From contig NZ_JASCTH010000048.1 of the NCBI RefSeq assembly GCF_030009775.1, positions 1 to 42,796 on the forward strand: 42,796 nucleotides of DNA, in the 5' to 3' direction. The stretch comes from Actinoplanes sandaracinus (GTDB taxonomy: Bacteria; Actinomycetota; Actinomycetes; Mycobacteriales; Micromonosporaceae). Made by a program: the position numbers and the translations under genes. This document shows positions 8,323 to 16,900 of this stretch, piece after piece. The notes below the pieces were generated by a model, which searched no databases, was not told the origin of the DNA, and saw nothing but the letters and a program-made list of their open reading frames with translations. Position 1 is the stretch's first letter. Each line of letters starts with the position of its first letter.

Positions 8323-9391
8323 GTCCCGCCGGCGAGCCCGGCGCCTCCCGCGAGTCGCCGGGACCGGCGTGGCGGTCGCGTCCGTCGTGGCCCTGGCGGC
8401 CGCGGCCGGCGCCGCTGCGCTCGGGTTCGGGCGTGAGACGCCGGCGGAGAGCGACTCAGGGCCGGAGCCGCCGGCGGCCACCGCCGAGGTCACCCGCCGT
8501 GACCTGGTCAACGAGGCCACCGTGGACGCCAAGGTCACCTTCGGCGGCGCCACCGCGCTGGTGAGCGCCTCGGCGGGCATGGTGACCTGGCTGGCGCCGG
8601 TCGGCACGGTGATCGGCCGCGGCGATCCGGTGCTGCGCGCCGACGAGCGGCCGGTGCCGCTGTTCTACGGCTCGGTGCCGCTGTTCCGGCCGCTGGCCGA
8701 CAAGGCGGAGGGCCGGGACGTACGGCAGATCGAGCGCAACCTGCGGGCCCTGGGATATGTCGGCTTCACCGCCGACGACCTCTGGACGCCGGAGACCACC
8801 AAGGCGGTCAAGCGCTGGCAGCGCCACCACGAGCTGCCGGAGACCGGCACGATAGAGGCGGGCCAGATCGTCTTCGCGCCGGAGGCCGTGCGGGTCGCCG
8901 GGCACACCGTCCGCCCGGGCGCGAGCGCCGCAGGCGAGCTGATGACCGTGACCGGCACGAAACCGGTGGTGGTCGCCGAGCTGGAACCCGGCACGGACGG
9001 CTGGGCCCGGCCCGGCGTCGAGGTGACCGTTCAGGTGCCTGAGGGCCCGGCCCTGACCGGCAAAATCTCCTCGGTCCGCAGTGCCGCCTCCGGGTCCTCC
9101 GACGATGCCGATCAGACGAAACAGGTCACCGTCTCCGTGGAGGATCCCGGCAAGCTGGGCCGCACGGCCGACGCGCCGGTGCGGGTGCGCCACGTGGTGA
9201 GCCAGCGCGAGGACGTGCTGACCGTGCCGGTGGCGGCGCTGCTGGCACTGGCCGAGGGAGGGTACGGCGTCGAGGTGGTCGAGCCCGCCGGCACCCGGGT
9301 CGTCGCGGTGGAACTCGGGCTGATCAGCGACGGCCAGGTCGAGGTCAAGGGCGAGGTCGAGGACGGGATGACCGTGGGGATGCCGGCATGA
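8312..9391 (+). CDS. peptidoglycan-binding periplasmic adaptor of an ABC exporter
   Basis: The protein is 359 residues from GTG 8312, with GGAGGAG at 8301-8307. An N-terminal membrane anchor (VAVASVVALAAAAGAAALGF, about residues 18-38) is followed by an adaptor-like beta domain. A peptidoglycan-binding domain comes next (RDVRQIERNLRALGYVGFTA, then WTPETTKAVKRWQRHHEL, PG_binding_1 type). A membrane-fusion-protein C-terminal portion follows (VTVSVEDPGKLGRTADAPVR, REDVLTVPVAALLAL). This is the Gram-positive counterpart of MacA. It overlaps the ATPase gene by ATGA and connects the exporter to the cell wall. Confidence 0.88.
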   Translation: MSDESRRRARRLPRVAGTGVAVASVVALAAAAGAAALGFGRETPAESDSGPEPPAATAEVTRRDLVNEATVDAKVTFGGATALVSASAGMVTWLAPVGTVIGRGDPVLRADERPVPLFYGSVPLFRPLADKAEGRDVRQIERNLRALGYVGFTADDLWTPETTKAVKRWQRHHELPETGTIEAGQIVFAPEAVRVAGHTVRPGASAAGELMTVTGTKPVVVAELEPGTDGWARPGVEVTVQVPEGPALTGKISSVRSAASGSSDDADQTKQVTVSVEDPGKLGRTADAPVRVRHVVSQREDVLTVPVAALLALAEGGYGVEVVEPAGTRVVAVELGLISDGQVEVKGEVEDGMTVGMPA

Positions 9392-10080
9392 GCGGGCAGG
9401 CCGTCCGGCTCGACGGGGTGTCGAAGACCTACCCGGGCGGGGTGCACGCGGTGCGCGACGTCAGCCTGAGCATCGGGCACGGCGAGTTAGCCGGCATCGT
9501 CGGCCCGTCCGGCTCCGGCAAGTCCACGATGCTGCATCTGCTCGGCACCCTGGACCGGCCGTCCGCCGGCACCGTGGAGATCGACGGGTACGACGTCGCC
9601 GCGCTCTCCGACCGGGCCCTGTCGGCGCTGCGCGCCCGCCGGATCGGGTTCGTCTTCCAGCAGTTCCACCTCAACCACGGCCGGTCCGCCGTGGACAACG
9701 TCGCCGACGGGCTGCTCTACTGCGGGGTTCCGCTGCGCCGGCGGCGCGCCCGGGCCGAGGAAGCCCTGGCCCGGGTGGGTCTCGCGGAGCGGGCGGGGCA
9801 TCGGCCGCACCAGTTGTCGGGCGGTGAGCAGCAGCGCGTGGCCATCGCCCGGGCCGTGCTCGGCGAGCCCGCCCTGCTGCTGGCCGACGAGCCCACCGGC
9901 AATCTCGACTCGGTCGCCGGCGCCGGGGTGCTGCGGCTGCTGCACGAGCTGCACGCGGCCGGGACCACAGTGGTGCTGATCACCCATGACACCGACATCG
10001 CGGCGTCGCTGCCCCGGCAGATCCGGATGCGCGACGGGCAGCTCTCGGGGGACCGTCAGGACCAGGGAGGCCAGCGGTGA
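9388..10080 (+). CDS. ABC transporter ATPase, MacB/LolD type
   Basis: The protein is 230 residues. Walker A is GPSGSGKST (residues 39-47), the Q-loop is VFQQFHLNH, the signature is LSGGEQQRVAIARA from residue 143, Walker B is LLLADEPTGNLDS (163-175) and the switch histidine is H200 in ITHD. Length and motif set match the small ATPases that pair with MacB-like permeases. Its ATG overlaps the adaptor stop, and its TGA overlaps the GTG of the permease, so the three are a tightly coupled operon. It powers export or mechanotransmission of an unknown substrate, possibly an antimicrobial, peptide or lipoprotein. Confidence 0.95.
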   Translation: MSGQAVRLDGVSKTYPGGVHAVRDVSLSIGHGELAGIVGPSGSGKSTMLHLLGTLDRPSAGTVEIDGYDVAALSDRALSALRARRIGFVFQQFHLNHGRSAVDNVADGLLYCGVPLRRRRARAEEALARVGLAERAGHRPHQLSGGEQQRVAIARAVLGEPALLLADEPTGNLDSVAGAGVLRLLHELHAAGTTVVLITHDTDIAASLPRQIRMRDGQLSGDRQDQGGQR

Positions 10081-11261
10081 ACCCGCCGTCACGGCTGCGC
10101 GCCGCCGACGTCGTACGGGTCGCCGGTGCGGGCCTGCGCGGCCGGCCGCTGCGGACCGTCCTGTCCGTCGCCGGGATCGCCATCGGCATCGCCGCGATGC
10201 TGGCCGTGGTCGGCATCTCCACGTCCAGTCACGCGGAGCTGGACCGCACACTCGACGAGCTGGGCACCAACCTGCTCACCGTCCGGCCCGGCACCCGGCT
10301 CAACGGCGGCGATGCCAAGCTGCCGACGGACGCCACCGCCATGGTGGCCCGGATCGCGCCGGTCACCACTGCGGCGGCGACCGGCGCCGTGCGGGCCTCG
10401 GTGTACCGCAACGACCACATGCCATCGGGGGAAACCGGCGGGATCGCGGTGCTCGCCGCCGGCCCCGGCCTGCTGGAGACCGTCGGCGGCCAGGTACGCG
10501 CCGGGCGCTGGTTCGACGCGGCGACCGCCGAGCATCCGGCGGTGGTGCTGGGCGCGGACGCGGCGCGGCGGCTGGGAGTCCGTACCCCGGGCACAAGGGT
10601 ATGGCTCGGCGGGAGCTGGTTCGGGGTGGTAGGCATCCTGCGGCCGGTTCCGCTGGCCGCCGAGGTCGACGCCGCGGCGCTGGTCGGCTGGAGCTCGGCC
10701 GGCCGCTACCTGGGCTTCGACGGCCGGCCGACGATCATTTACACCCGCTCCGCCGAGACCCGGGTGGAAGAGGTGCGGGCCGTGCTCGCACGCACCGCCA
10801 ATCCCACGGCGCCGAACGAGGTCAGCGTGTCCCGGCCGTCGGACGCGCTCGCCGCCCAGCGCGCCGCCGGGTTCACGCTCAGCGCGCAACTGCTCGGCCT
10901 CGGCGTGGTGGCGCTGTTGATCGGCGGGATCGGCGTGGCGAACACCATGGTGATCGCGGTGCTCGAGCGGCGTTCCGAGATCGGTCTGCGCCGCGCCCTG
11001 GGCGCCACCCGCGGGCACGTCGCCGGCCAGTTCCTGGCCGAGTCGCTGCTGCTCTCGGCGCTCGGCGGCCTCGTCGGGGTGGCCTTCGGCCTGGCCGCCA
11101 CCGCCGCCTATGCCGCGGCGCAGGGCTGGCCGGTCGTCGTCCCGGTCTGGGCGACGGCGGGCGGCGCCGCGGTCACGGCGCTCATCGGGGCGGTCGCCGG
11201 GCTGTACCCGGCCGTGCGGGCGGCCCGGCTGGCCCCGACCGCCGCGCTGGCCGCGCAGTGA
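10077..11261 (+). CDS. MacB-like ABC transporter permease (FtsX/MacB_PCD)
   Basis: The protein is 394 residues from GTG 10077. The first membrane helix, about residues 20-45 (PLRTVLSVAGIAIGIAAMLA), is followed by a large extracytoplasmic MacB-type domain (about 50-265). Three helices close the protein at about 275-300, 320-345 and 355-380, with ERRSEIGLRRALGATRGHVA as the conserved cytoplasmic loop that contacts the ATPase. Family length is about 400. It functions as a dimer with the ATPase encoded upstream. A GC-rich hairpin follows the stop. Confidence 0.93.
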   Translation: MNPPSRLRAADVVRVAGAGLRGRPLRTVLSVAGIAIGIAAMLAVVGISTSSHAELDRTLDELGTNLLTVRPGTRLNGGDAKLPTDATAMVARIAPVTTAAATGAVRASVYRNDHMPSGETGGIAVLAAGPGLLETVGGQVRAGRWFDAATAEHPAVVLGADAARRLGVRTPGTRVWLGGSWFGVVGILRPVPLAAEVDAAALVGWSSAGRYLGFDGRPTIIYTRSAETRVEEVRAVLARTANPTAPNEVSVSRPSDALAAQRAAGFTLSAQLLGLGVVALLIGGIGVANTMVIAVLERRSEIGLRRALGATRGHVAGQFLAESLLLSALGGLVGVAFGLAATAAYAAAQGWPVVVPVWATAGGAAVTALIGAVAGLYPAVRAARLAPTAALAAQ

Positions 11262-11267
11262 ACGAGG

Positions 11268-11320
11268 CGGGGGGCGGGGGCCCCCCGGGGGCGCGGCCCC
11301 CCGCCCCCGGGCGCGGGCGA
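11268..11320. terminator. very GC-rich hairpin between convergent genes
   Basis: Runs of G followed by runs of C (GGGGGGCGGGGGCC against GGCCCCCCGCCCCC, around a GC-only centre) can form a long stem just after the permease stop. It lies where the convergent SH3-like gene should end, so it may serve both strands. The homopolymer runs also make base-call errors likely here. Confidence 0.55.
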
Positions 11321-11321
11321 G

Positions 11322-11696
11322 CCCGAAGTTGGAGCCGAACCCGGAGAGGAGGCTGTCGTGCACCCAGCCCTGCACGCCGGTGGAGGTGTTGCGGACGTAG
11401 GTCCACGTGCTGGTCCCGCTGACGGTGTCGCCGATGTCCCAGCAGAAGTAGGCCGCCCCCTGACCTTGCTGGCCCTGACCGTCGGACGTGCAGCTCAGTC
11501 CCGGCGGGTTGTGCGGGCCGCGGCGGATGTTGACGAAGGTGCCGGTGAAGCTGCCGACGGTGGCGTCCCGGTCGGGGTGGGCGTGGCTGCAGCTGCTCGC
11601 CAACGCCGGAGCCGCCAGCACGGGTGCCACGACCGCCGCCGAGACGGCCATCCCGGCCAGTCCGATGCTCGCCATGATTCTACGTTTCGCGTTCAT
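11322..11696 (-). CDS. secreted SH3-like domain protein, 3' end unclear
   Basis: The gene begins at ATG 11696-11694 behind AAAGGAGG. The signal peptide is MNAKRRIMASIGLAGMAVSA, continuing AVVAPVLAAPALAS. The mature part resembles a bacterial SH3 domain (FTGTFVNIRRGPHNPPG, CTSDGQGQQGQGAAYFCWDI, TWTYVRNTSTGVQGWVHDSL). Two or three cysteines suggest disulfides. Recognisable sequence ends near 11322 (GFGSNFG). No stop follows in this frame until 10089, deep in the antisense of the permease, because the frame runs into the GC hairpin. A lost stop or a base-call error in the G/C runs is likely. Bacterial SH3 domains often bind cell-wall peptides. Confidence 0.65.
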
Positions 11697-11911
11697 TTTT
11701 CCTCCTTTGGCCCGTTTCGAGCTCGCCCCTGCCCGTGGCGGGCCCGCACGAATGTCGATGCCGAGACTGCCGAGAGGCGCTGAAGACACGGTGAAGATTT
11801 GCTGAGGCTTCCGCCTCTCAAGGTGTCGCATCGCATTCATGGTCTTGCATGGATCTCGCCTTTTCGGTAAGCATCGTGAGCGGACCCGAACGGGAACGGG
11901 GGAATGCTGCG

Positions 11912-12709
11912 ATGCAAGGCAGGCGACTGGAGATTCGGGTACTGGGATCATTTGAATTGCTGGTGAATGAACGGCCGCTGCCACTGGGGCAACCGAAGCA
12001 GCGCGCCGTGCTCGCGGTCCTTGCGCTGCATTCCGACCGGCCGGTCTACATCGGCGAGATCATCGACGCGGTCTGGGGAGAGGTTCCACCCAACGGCGCC
12101 CGCAACCAGATCCACGTGTACGTCCGCGGCATCCGCCGCAACCTGGCCGCCGCGGGGCTGCCACCCGGCATGGTGGAGACCCTGCCCGACGGATACCGGC
12201 TCGTCACGCCGCCGCACACGGTGGACCTCGGCGTCTTCCGGCAGCGGATGGCCGAGGGCCGCCGGCTGGTCCGCGACGGCCAGCTCTCGCCCGGCGCGGA
12301 GGCGATCCAGGCCGCCCTGGCCGTCTGGCACGACTCCCCCCTCGGCGGGCTGCCCGGCGCCTACTTCGAACGCGCCGCGACCGCCCTGGAACAGCAGCGG
12401 CTCGCCGCGCTCGAACAGCACATGCGGCTGCAGCAGGTGCTGGGCCGGCACGCCGAGTTGGCGGTCACTCTGCGCGCCGCGCTGGAGGACCACCCGTTCC
12501 ACGAGGAGCTGCGCTACGGCCTGATGTTCTCGCTGCACCACTGCGGCCGTACGGTCGAGGCGCTGGCCGTCTACCGCGAGGGCCGCGCCCGGACGGTCGA
12601 CGAGTTCGGCATCGAACCGGGCCACCGGCTGCAGACCCTCGAACGCCGCCTGATCCGCAACGAGCCCGTCCCACCGGCCGTCGATGTTCGGCGAGAGATC
12701 TCGCGGTAA
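11912..12709 (+). CDS. SARP-type regulator (winged helix plus BTAD)
   Basis: The protein is 265 residues from ATG 11912; GGGGGA lies upstream and an ATG at 11849 is less likely. Residues 5-100 form an OmpR/PhoB-like winged helix (RRLEIRVLGSFELLVNERPL, PKQRAVLAVLALHSDRPVYI, NQIHVYVRGIRRNLA, LPDGYRLV). Residues 105-250 form the bacterial transcriptional activator domain (VDLGVFRQRMAEGRRLV to ALAVYREGRARTVDEFGIEP). This is the small SARP layout that commonly activates secondary-metabolite or peptide gene clusters by binding heptamer repeats. No biosynthetic genes are in view, so its target may be elsewhere. A hairpin follows the stop. Confidence 0.9.
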   Translation: MQGRRLEIRVLGSFELLVNERPLPLGQPKQRAVLAVLALHSDRPVYIGEIIDAVWGEVPPNGARNQIHVYVRGIRRNLAAAGLPPGMVETLPDGYRLVTPPHTVDLGVFRQRMAEGRRLVRDGQLSPGAEAIQAALAVWHDSPLGGLPGAYFERAATALEQQRLAALEQHMRLQQVLGRHAELAVTLRAALEDHPFHEELRYGLMFSLHHCGRTVEALAVYREGRARTVDEFGIEPGHRLQTLERRLIRNEPVPPAVDVRREISR

Positions 12710-12718
12710 CCGGGGAGC

Positions 12719-12737
12719 GCCCGGCCGGCGGCCGGGC
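12719..12737 (+). terminator. hairpin after the SARP gene
   Basis: GCCCGGCC pairs with GGCCGGGC around a three-base loop, ten bases after the regulator stop. There is no T-run, as is usual in high-GC genomes. Confidence 0.5.
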
Positions 12738-13235
12738 CGACGTGGACGCGGCGACGGCGAGACCCCGACGGAATGCACCGGTCGGGTACGGGCACGGAGG
12801 CGCAGCGCACCCACGATCGGGTGGTTGTCGACGAGGTCGCCACGGTGCCCCGGCTCGGGATTTCCGCTGCGGCAAGGGTCGGCGGCACCGCTCCCGCCGA
12901 TATCGGCCGTCGGAAATGCGGCGGATGGGGGCGCACGAGAGCCGCCTCGCATTGGCGGATCATGCTCGCGGAGCGCGATCCACCGGCGGTCCCGATCGCC
13001 GCGACCATTGCGGCTGACCTGCATCGAAGGCGGGCGTGCGCGCCGGCAGCGCCGGATCACCCGCCGGCCGGCCGGGCTGCCGGGGTCACCGTGGCGATGT
13101 CCAGCCTCAGCGATCAACCGGCGCACTCACCGGGGCGTGGGCACTGTGGTCGCGGCCCATGCCGCACCACCCCTTCGCCGCGATCACCAGGTTGCGATAC
13201 GCCGCCGAGCTGTTACCTTGGCCTCCATATTCATT
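12738..13235. other. 500-bp stretch without a supported gene
   Basis: Open frames on both strands here have shadow-like, arginine/proline-rich composition and no ribosome site in a sensible place. I see no transposase similarity, tRNA or direct repeat. The right end leads into a conspicuous inverted repeat before the small orphan gene. Confidence 0.5.
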
Positions 13236-13270
13236 TCACTCTCCGTTGATATACACCATGCGGAGAGTGA
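13236..13270. promoter_or_regulatory. 10-bp perfect inverted repeat with AT-rich 15-base centre
   Basis: TCACTCTCCG at 13236-13245 and CGGAGAGTGA at 13261-13270 are exact reverse complements. They flank a 15-base centre that contains TATACACCAT, a rare AT-rich word in this GC-rich window. It lies 39 bp upstream of the ATG at 13309, where an operator or promoter would be. Both words, GGAGAGTG and TATACACCAT, occur again just upstream of the large TPR/kinase-like gene. Confidence 0.55.
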
Positions 13271-13308
13271 CTGTCAGCACGGGCATGGCTGCAACGAGAG
13301 GTAAGGGC

Positions 13309-13641
13309 ATGGCTGACGAAGAGACCTACGGCGAGTCGTCCAACTGGCCGTTCGAATCAAAGCTCGGCAACGCGGCCGCCGTGGGCATGGTCGTTCCGCT
13401 CGGGGCGACAGCCGCCCCGGTCGCCATCGCGCGCGGACTTTACACCGCCGCGAGAGGCCGAGGTTTCGAAGCCGGCTGGGAAGCCCACTTCGAATGGTGC
13501 GGCGAGAGAATAGTTGCCGCCGGCGAATGGATCGACGAGCACCCCGAGGAGGCCAAGGAGAACCTCAAGAAGGCCGGTAAAGAGGTGATCAGCTGGATTG
13601 GACCGATCGTGCTCGGCCGCTGGTTCGGCGGCAAGAAGTAG
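13309..13641 (+). CDS. small protein of unknown function with a hydrophobic segment
   Basis: The protein is 110 residues from ATG 13309, with AGAGG nine bases upstream; an ATG at 13285 is in frame. Residues 1-18 are acidic and polar. Residues 19-42 are Ala/Val/Gly-rich and hydrophobic (NAAAVGMVVPLGATAAPVAI), possibly a membrane or amphipathic segment. A charged helical region follows (WEAHFEWCGERIVAAGEWID, EHPEEAKENLKKAGKEVI), then a basic end WFGGKK. I recognise no family. Codon use looks native. It is preceded by the inverted repeat and faces the TPR/kinase-like gene, 313 bp away and convergent. Confidence 0.65.
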   Translation: MADEETYGESSNWPFESKLGNAAAVGMVVPLGATAAPVAIARGLYTAARGRGFEAGWEAHFEWCGERIVAAGEWIDEHPEEAKENLKKAGKEVISWIGPIVLGRWFGGKK

Positions 13642-13954
13642 CGACAGAATGCGATATGAGCCTGCTGCTTCCGCAATGGCCTCCGGTATCGACTCGCCGT
13701 GACTCGGCCATCCCGTCGGCGACGGTGTGCGACCGTCCGTCGTGGCTCGATGGGCGGCAGCAGTGCCGAGACTCCTCGCCGCCGTAGCGTGAGGCGATGT
13801 CGGAGGAGCGGCCCCGAAGCCCGACGGCCGCAGCGGTATGCGTGAACGGCACGGCTGATGGGGGTCCCTGCCAGTACCCCGGTTCTACGCACTCGTTCGT
13901 TCAACGCGCCGTCGCTGTTTCGTACGGCTCGTGGGCCGCGATCGTGTCCTCGGT
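13642..13954. other. intergenic region between convergent genes
   Basis: No gene is supported. A small hairpin, GACGGT with ACCGTC around five bases at 13721-13737, could help to end transcription. The rest shows nothing recognisable. Confidence 0.45.
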
Positions 13955-16900
13955 TCAAGAAATGGCGAGGCGGCGCGCCACCTTGGCCTCCACCCGCTCG
14001 GCCAGTTCGGCGAGGGATGGCACGATACGGGCCGCCCAGGCCAGTAGCTCACGGGAGTGTCGCACCCGGCACGCGTTGGTGGCGCTTTCCCGCACGCGCG
14101 CCGTCCGGCCGTAACGGCCGAGTAGGTACACGGCTCGAGGCACCACGAAGCAGGCGTACGCGCGCCGCCAGCGCTCGGTCCCGGGCTCGGGCAGGCGGTC
14201 GGCCACGGCCGGCCACAGCGAGGCCAGCGTGCGCAGGTAGTGCCGGGCCAGCTCATCGCGTTCAGCGAATCCGGCCTCGTCGACGGGGAGCAGCGGCATG
14301 TCCTCGAGGAACTGGGCGATCTCGTAGCCGACCGGAAGGAAGCCGCGATCACCCACGTCGAGCGCGACGATCTCGTTGTGCTCGGACACGATCCAGTTCT
14401 CGGTGTGCGCGTCGCGCTTGCCGGCCAGCGGTAGACCGTCCGGTACCGCGCTGCAGACGAGCCGGGCCAGCCGGTCATGGCCGCGCAGGTCCATGCTGCG
14501 CAGATAGGTGGTCAGCCGGTTCTCCATCCCGTCCGGGGCGTCGGGCTCGCCGCGCCAGGCGTGCACGTGGGCCAGCAGCGTGAGGCAGCGGCGGACCGTC
14601 TCCCGGGCGGCCGGATAGTCGACGCCGCCTGCGGTGACCTGCTCGTCCAGGGTTTCGAACAACGTGCGCCCGGTCGCCCGCCAGGTGAGCAGGACCTCGT
14701 GTCCATCAGTGGGGTCGGTGACAACCGTGACCGTGCGCACGGCCCGCGCCCAGCTGCCCGGCGAGCGTTCGTCGAGCCAGCGGGCGAAGCTGTCGGTCCG
14801 CGACTTCTCCCTGCCGGCGTCCCCCGGGCGGGCGTGCGGAGGGCGGAAGGGCTTGAGGATCATCGTGGAGGACAGCAGGCGATGGGGGTCGGCGATGGTG
14901 TACACCTTGGAAACACCACCGAGCACCCGGTGCGCGGCGCTGCCGACTCCGGCCACCCGATCGCCGGCCGCGAGCAGTAACGGAAGCGTTTCGCCGGCCC
15001 GCAGCAGCCGCCACGCCTGCGGATCCGCCCGCACGTCGGTGGCCGGATGCACCGGCGTCTCCTCAGCGAGCCGGCCGCGCACTGCCGCAGTGGCCTCGGC
15101 GAGTTCCGCCGCCTGCAGCAGCGGCCAGGGCCAGTCCGGGGCAACGGCAGCGGCCCACCCGGCGAATCGGGCAGCCTCGGCGAACCACTCCGGGGCGCCG
15201 GTCGCCCGCCACAGCCAATGCGCCATGGAAGCGGAAACGCTCCAGGACTCTCGTGCGGGCATGCCGCCGAGAGAGCGGGCCTGCTCCTTGAGTTCGAAGG
15301 CCCGACGCACCGAGGGCACGTGACGCAGCCGGCGGCCGCGGCGCAAGTACGCATCGGCGAGCAGTCCGAGCACCTCCGGGCCGGCGTTGCCGAGTGTGAT
15401 CGACCGTTCCAGACAGGCGATTGCCTCGCCCAGGTCGGCCACGTCACCGACGTGCGTGCCGCGGCGCAGCAACGCGTCGCCGAGCATGCTGCTCAGCGTC
15501 TGCTCGTCAGGTACGACGAGGACCGGCGCCGCCGTCCCGTCCGAGTCGATGACGTCAAGCCCTAGTGGGTCGACGCCGTCGCCCGTCTCCCACGTCGGCG
15601 CGGCAATCTCGGCGACCCTCCGGAACGTGGCCACGGCCTCGTCGAACAGGGGATCGGCGCGCCGGGCACCGGCGAGCGCCTCCTTCGGGTCGTTGGCGGT
15701 GGCCGCTCCGGTCGCGACCGCACGGGCGTGCCACAGCGCAGCGCGTGCGAGTTTGGTGAGCAGCAGCGGCGGCGGCGCCGGGTCGCCCGCCACGGAGAGC
15801 TGAAAGAGCCGGTACAGCCGTTCGGTGGGCCACGACGTGAGGGGTTCATCGGGCAGGGTCCGCTGCCGCATCATCAGAAGGGAACCAGCGTGCCCAGCCG
15901 CGTACCGGGCCGCGCCCTCGTCGGCGGACTCGAGATGCCGGACCAACCATTCGACCACCTCGGTGGCGAGCTCGGTCACGGCCGGTTCAGCGGGAGCGCC
16001 GCCGAGCGCCGGTTCGAGCAGGTCTCGGCATCCGTAGATGAGGGGCTTGGCGGCCAGCCCGGTCGCAGCGGGGCGGCGTACCGCGTCGCGCACCGCGTCG
16101 AGGAGTTCCGCGTGATCGGCGCCTGCCCTGGCGCGGTGGATCCGGCTCTCGGCGAGCCCGGTGAGTGCCCGGTCGAGCATCGCCTGCGCCTCGGGCGTGC
16201 GCCGCCGGATGAACCGAAGAGCCTCGGCGAACGCCATATCCGCCTGGCCAGGGCCGAGGCCTTCACGCTCGCGCAATGCGGCCTTGCCGTACTCCAACAG
16301 CGCCCAGGGCAGGTAGTCGCTGCAGATGGGGCTGTCGTCGTCGTGGCACAGCCGCAGGTCCTCGAGTGCGGTCTCGAGCACCGCGAGATACGGCCGTTCG
16401 GTCAGCCGGCGGACGTGCACGGCCCGAAGCAGCGCTTGGCCGCGGCGGATGCGGATGATGACCGGGTCGGTTCGTCCGCTGGCCGGGACGGTGAGCGCGT
16501 GCCCGTACCAGGCGGCGGCCGCTACGAACGCGCTCTCGGCCGCGGCCATGGCCGCGCCCGCGGCCGGGGCCGGGGCCGTGTCGTCCGACGGGTCATCGAT
16601 CGTATCGATGTCGTCCAGCAGGCAGTCCAGCTCCCGGGGCGCGTCCGGGGCGGTCACCGTGGCCACGCGGACACCGCCGACGAGCAGCGCGTGCAGGCCG
16701 CGGATGCGGAGCAAGTCCGCCATCGCGGTGGCCAGTTCCCGGGTCGGCTCCCGTCTTCGGCCTGCCCGCAGAGACTCTTGGGCATGGTCCAGGCAAGCCG
16801 TTTCGCCGCTTGCCTGGTACAAACGCAGGTATGCCTCGCCGAGCAGGGCGTAGTGCTGCGGAGTGTCATCGCCGTGATCCTCGGCGATACGCAGGTCCTC

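Noticed and set aside
6079..8607. An 842-codon minus-strand frame from the exporter adaptor region to the sigma partner.
   Set aside because: The segment above 7074 is antisense to the lipoprotein and adaptor genes and crosses the sigma gene in another frame; the true start is ATG 7074 behind GAGGAGGAG.
10089..11984. A 631-codon minus-strand frame covering the permease.
   Set aside because: Only the part near 11322-11696 makes biological sense; the remainder is the antisense of a strongly conserved permease.
12571..13126. Several overlapping open frames on both strands after the SARP gene.
   Set aside because: They lack ribosome sites and recognisable domains and have typical high-GC shadow composition.
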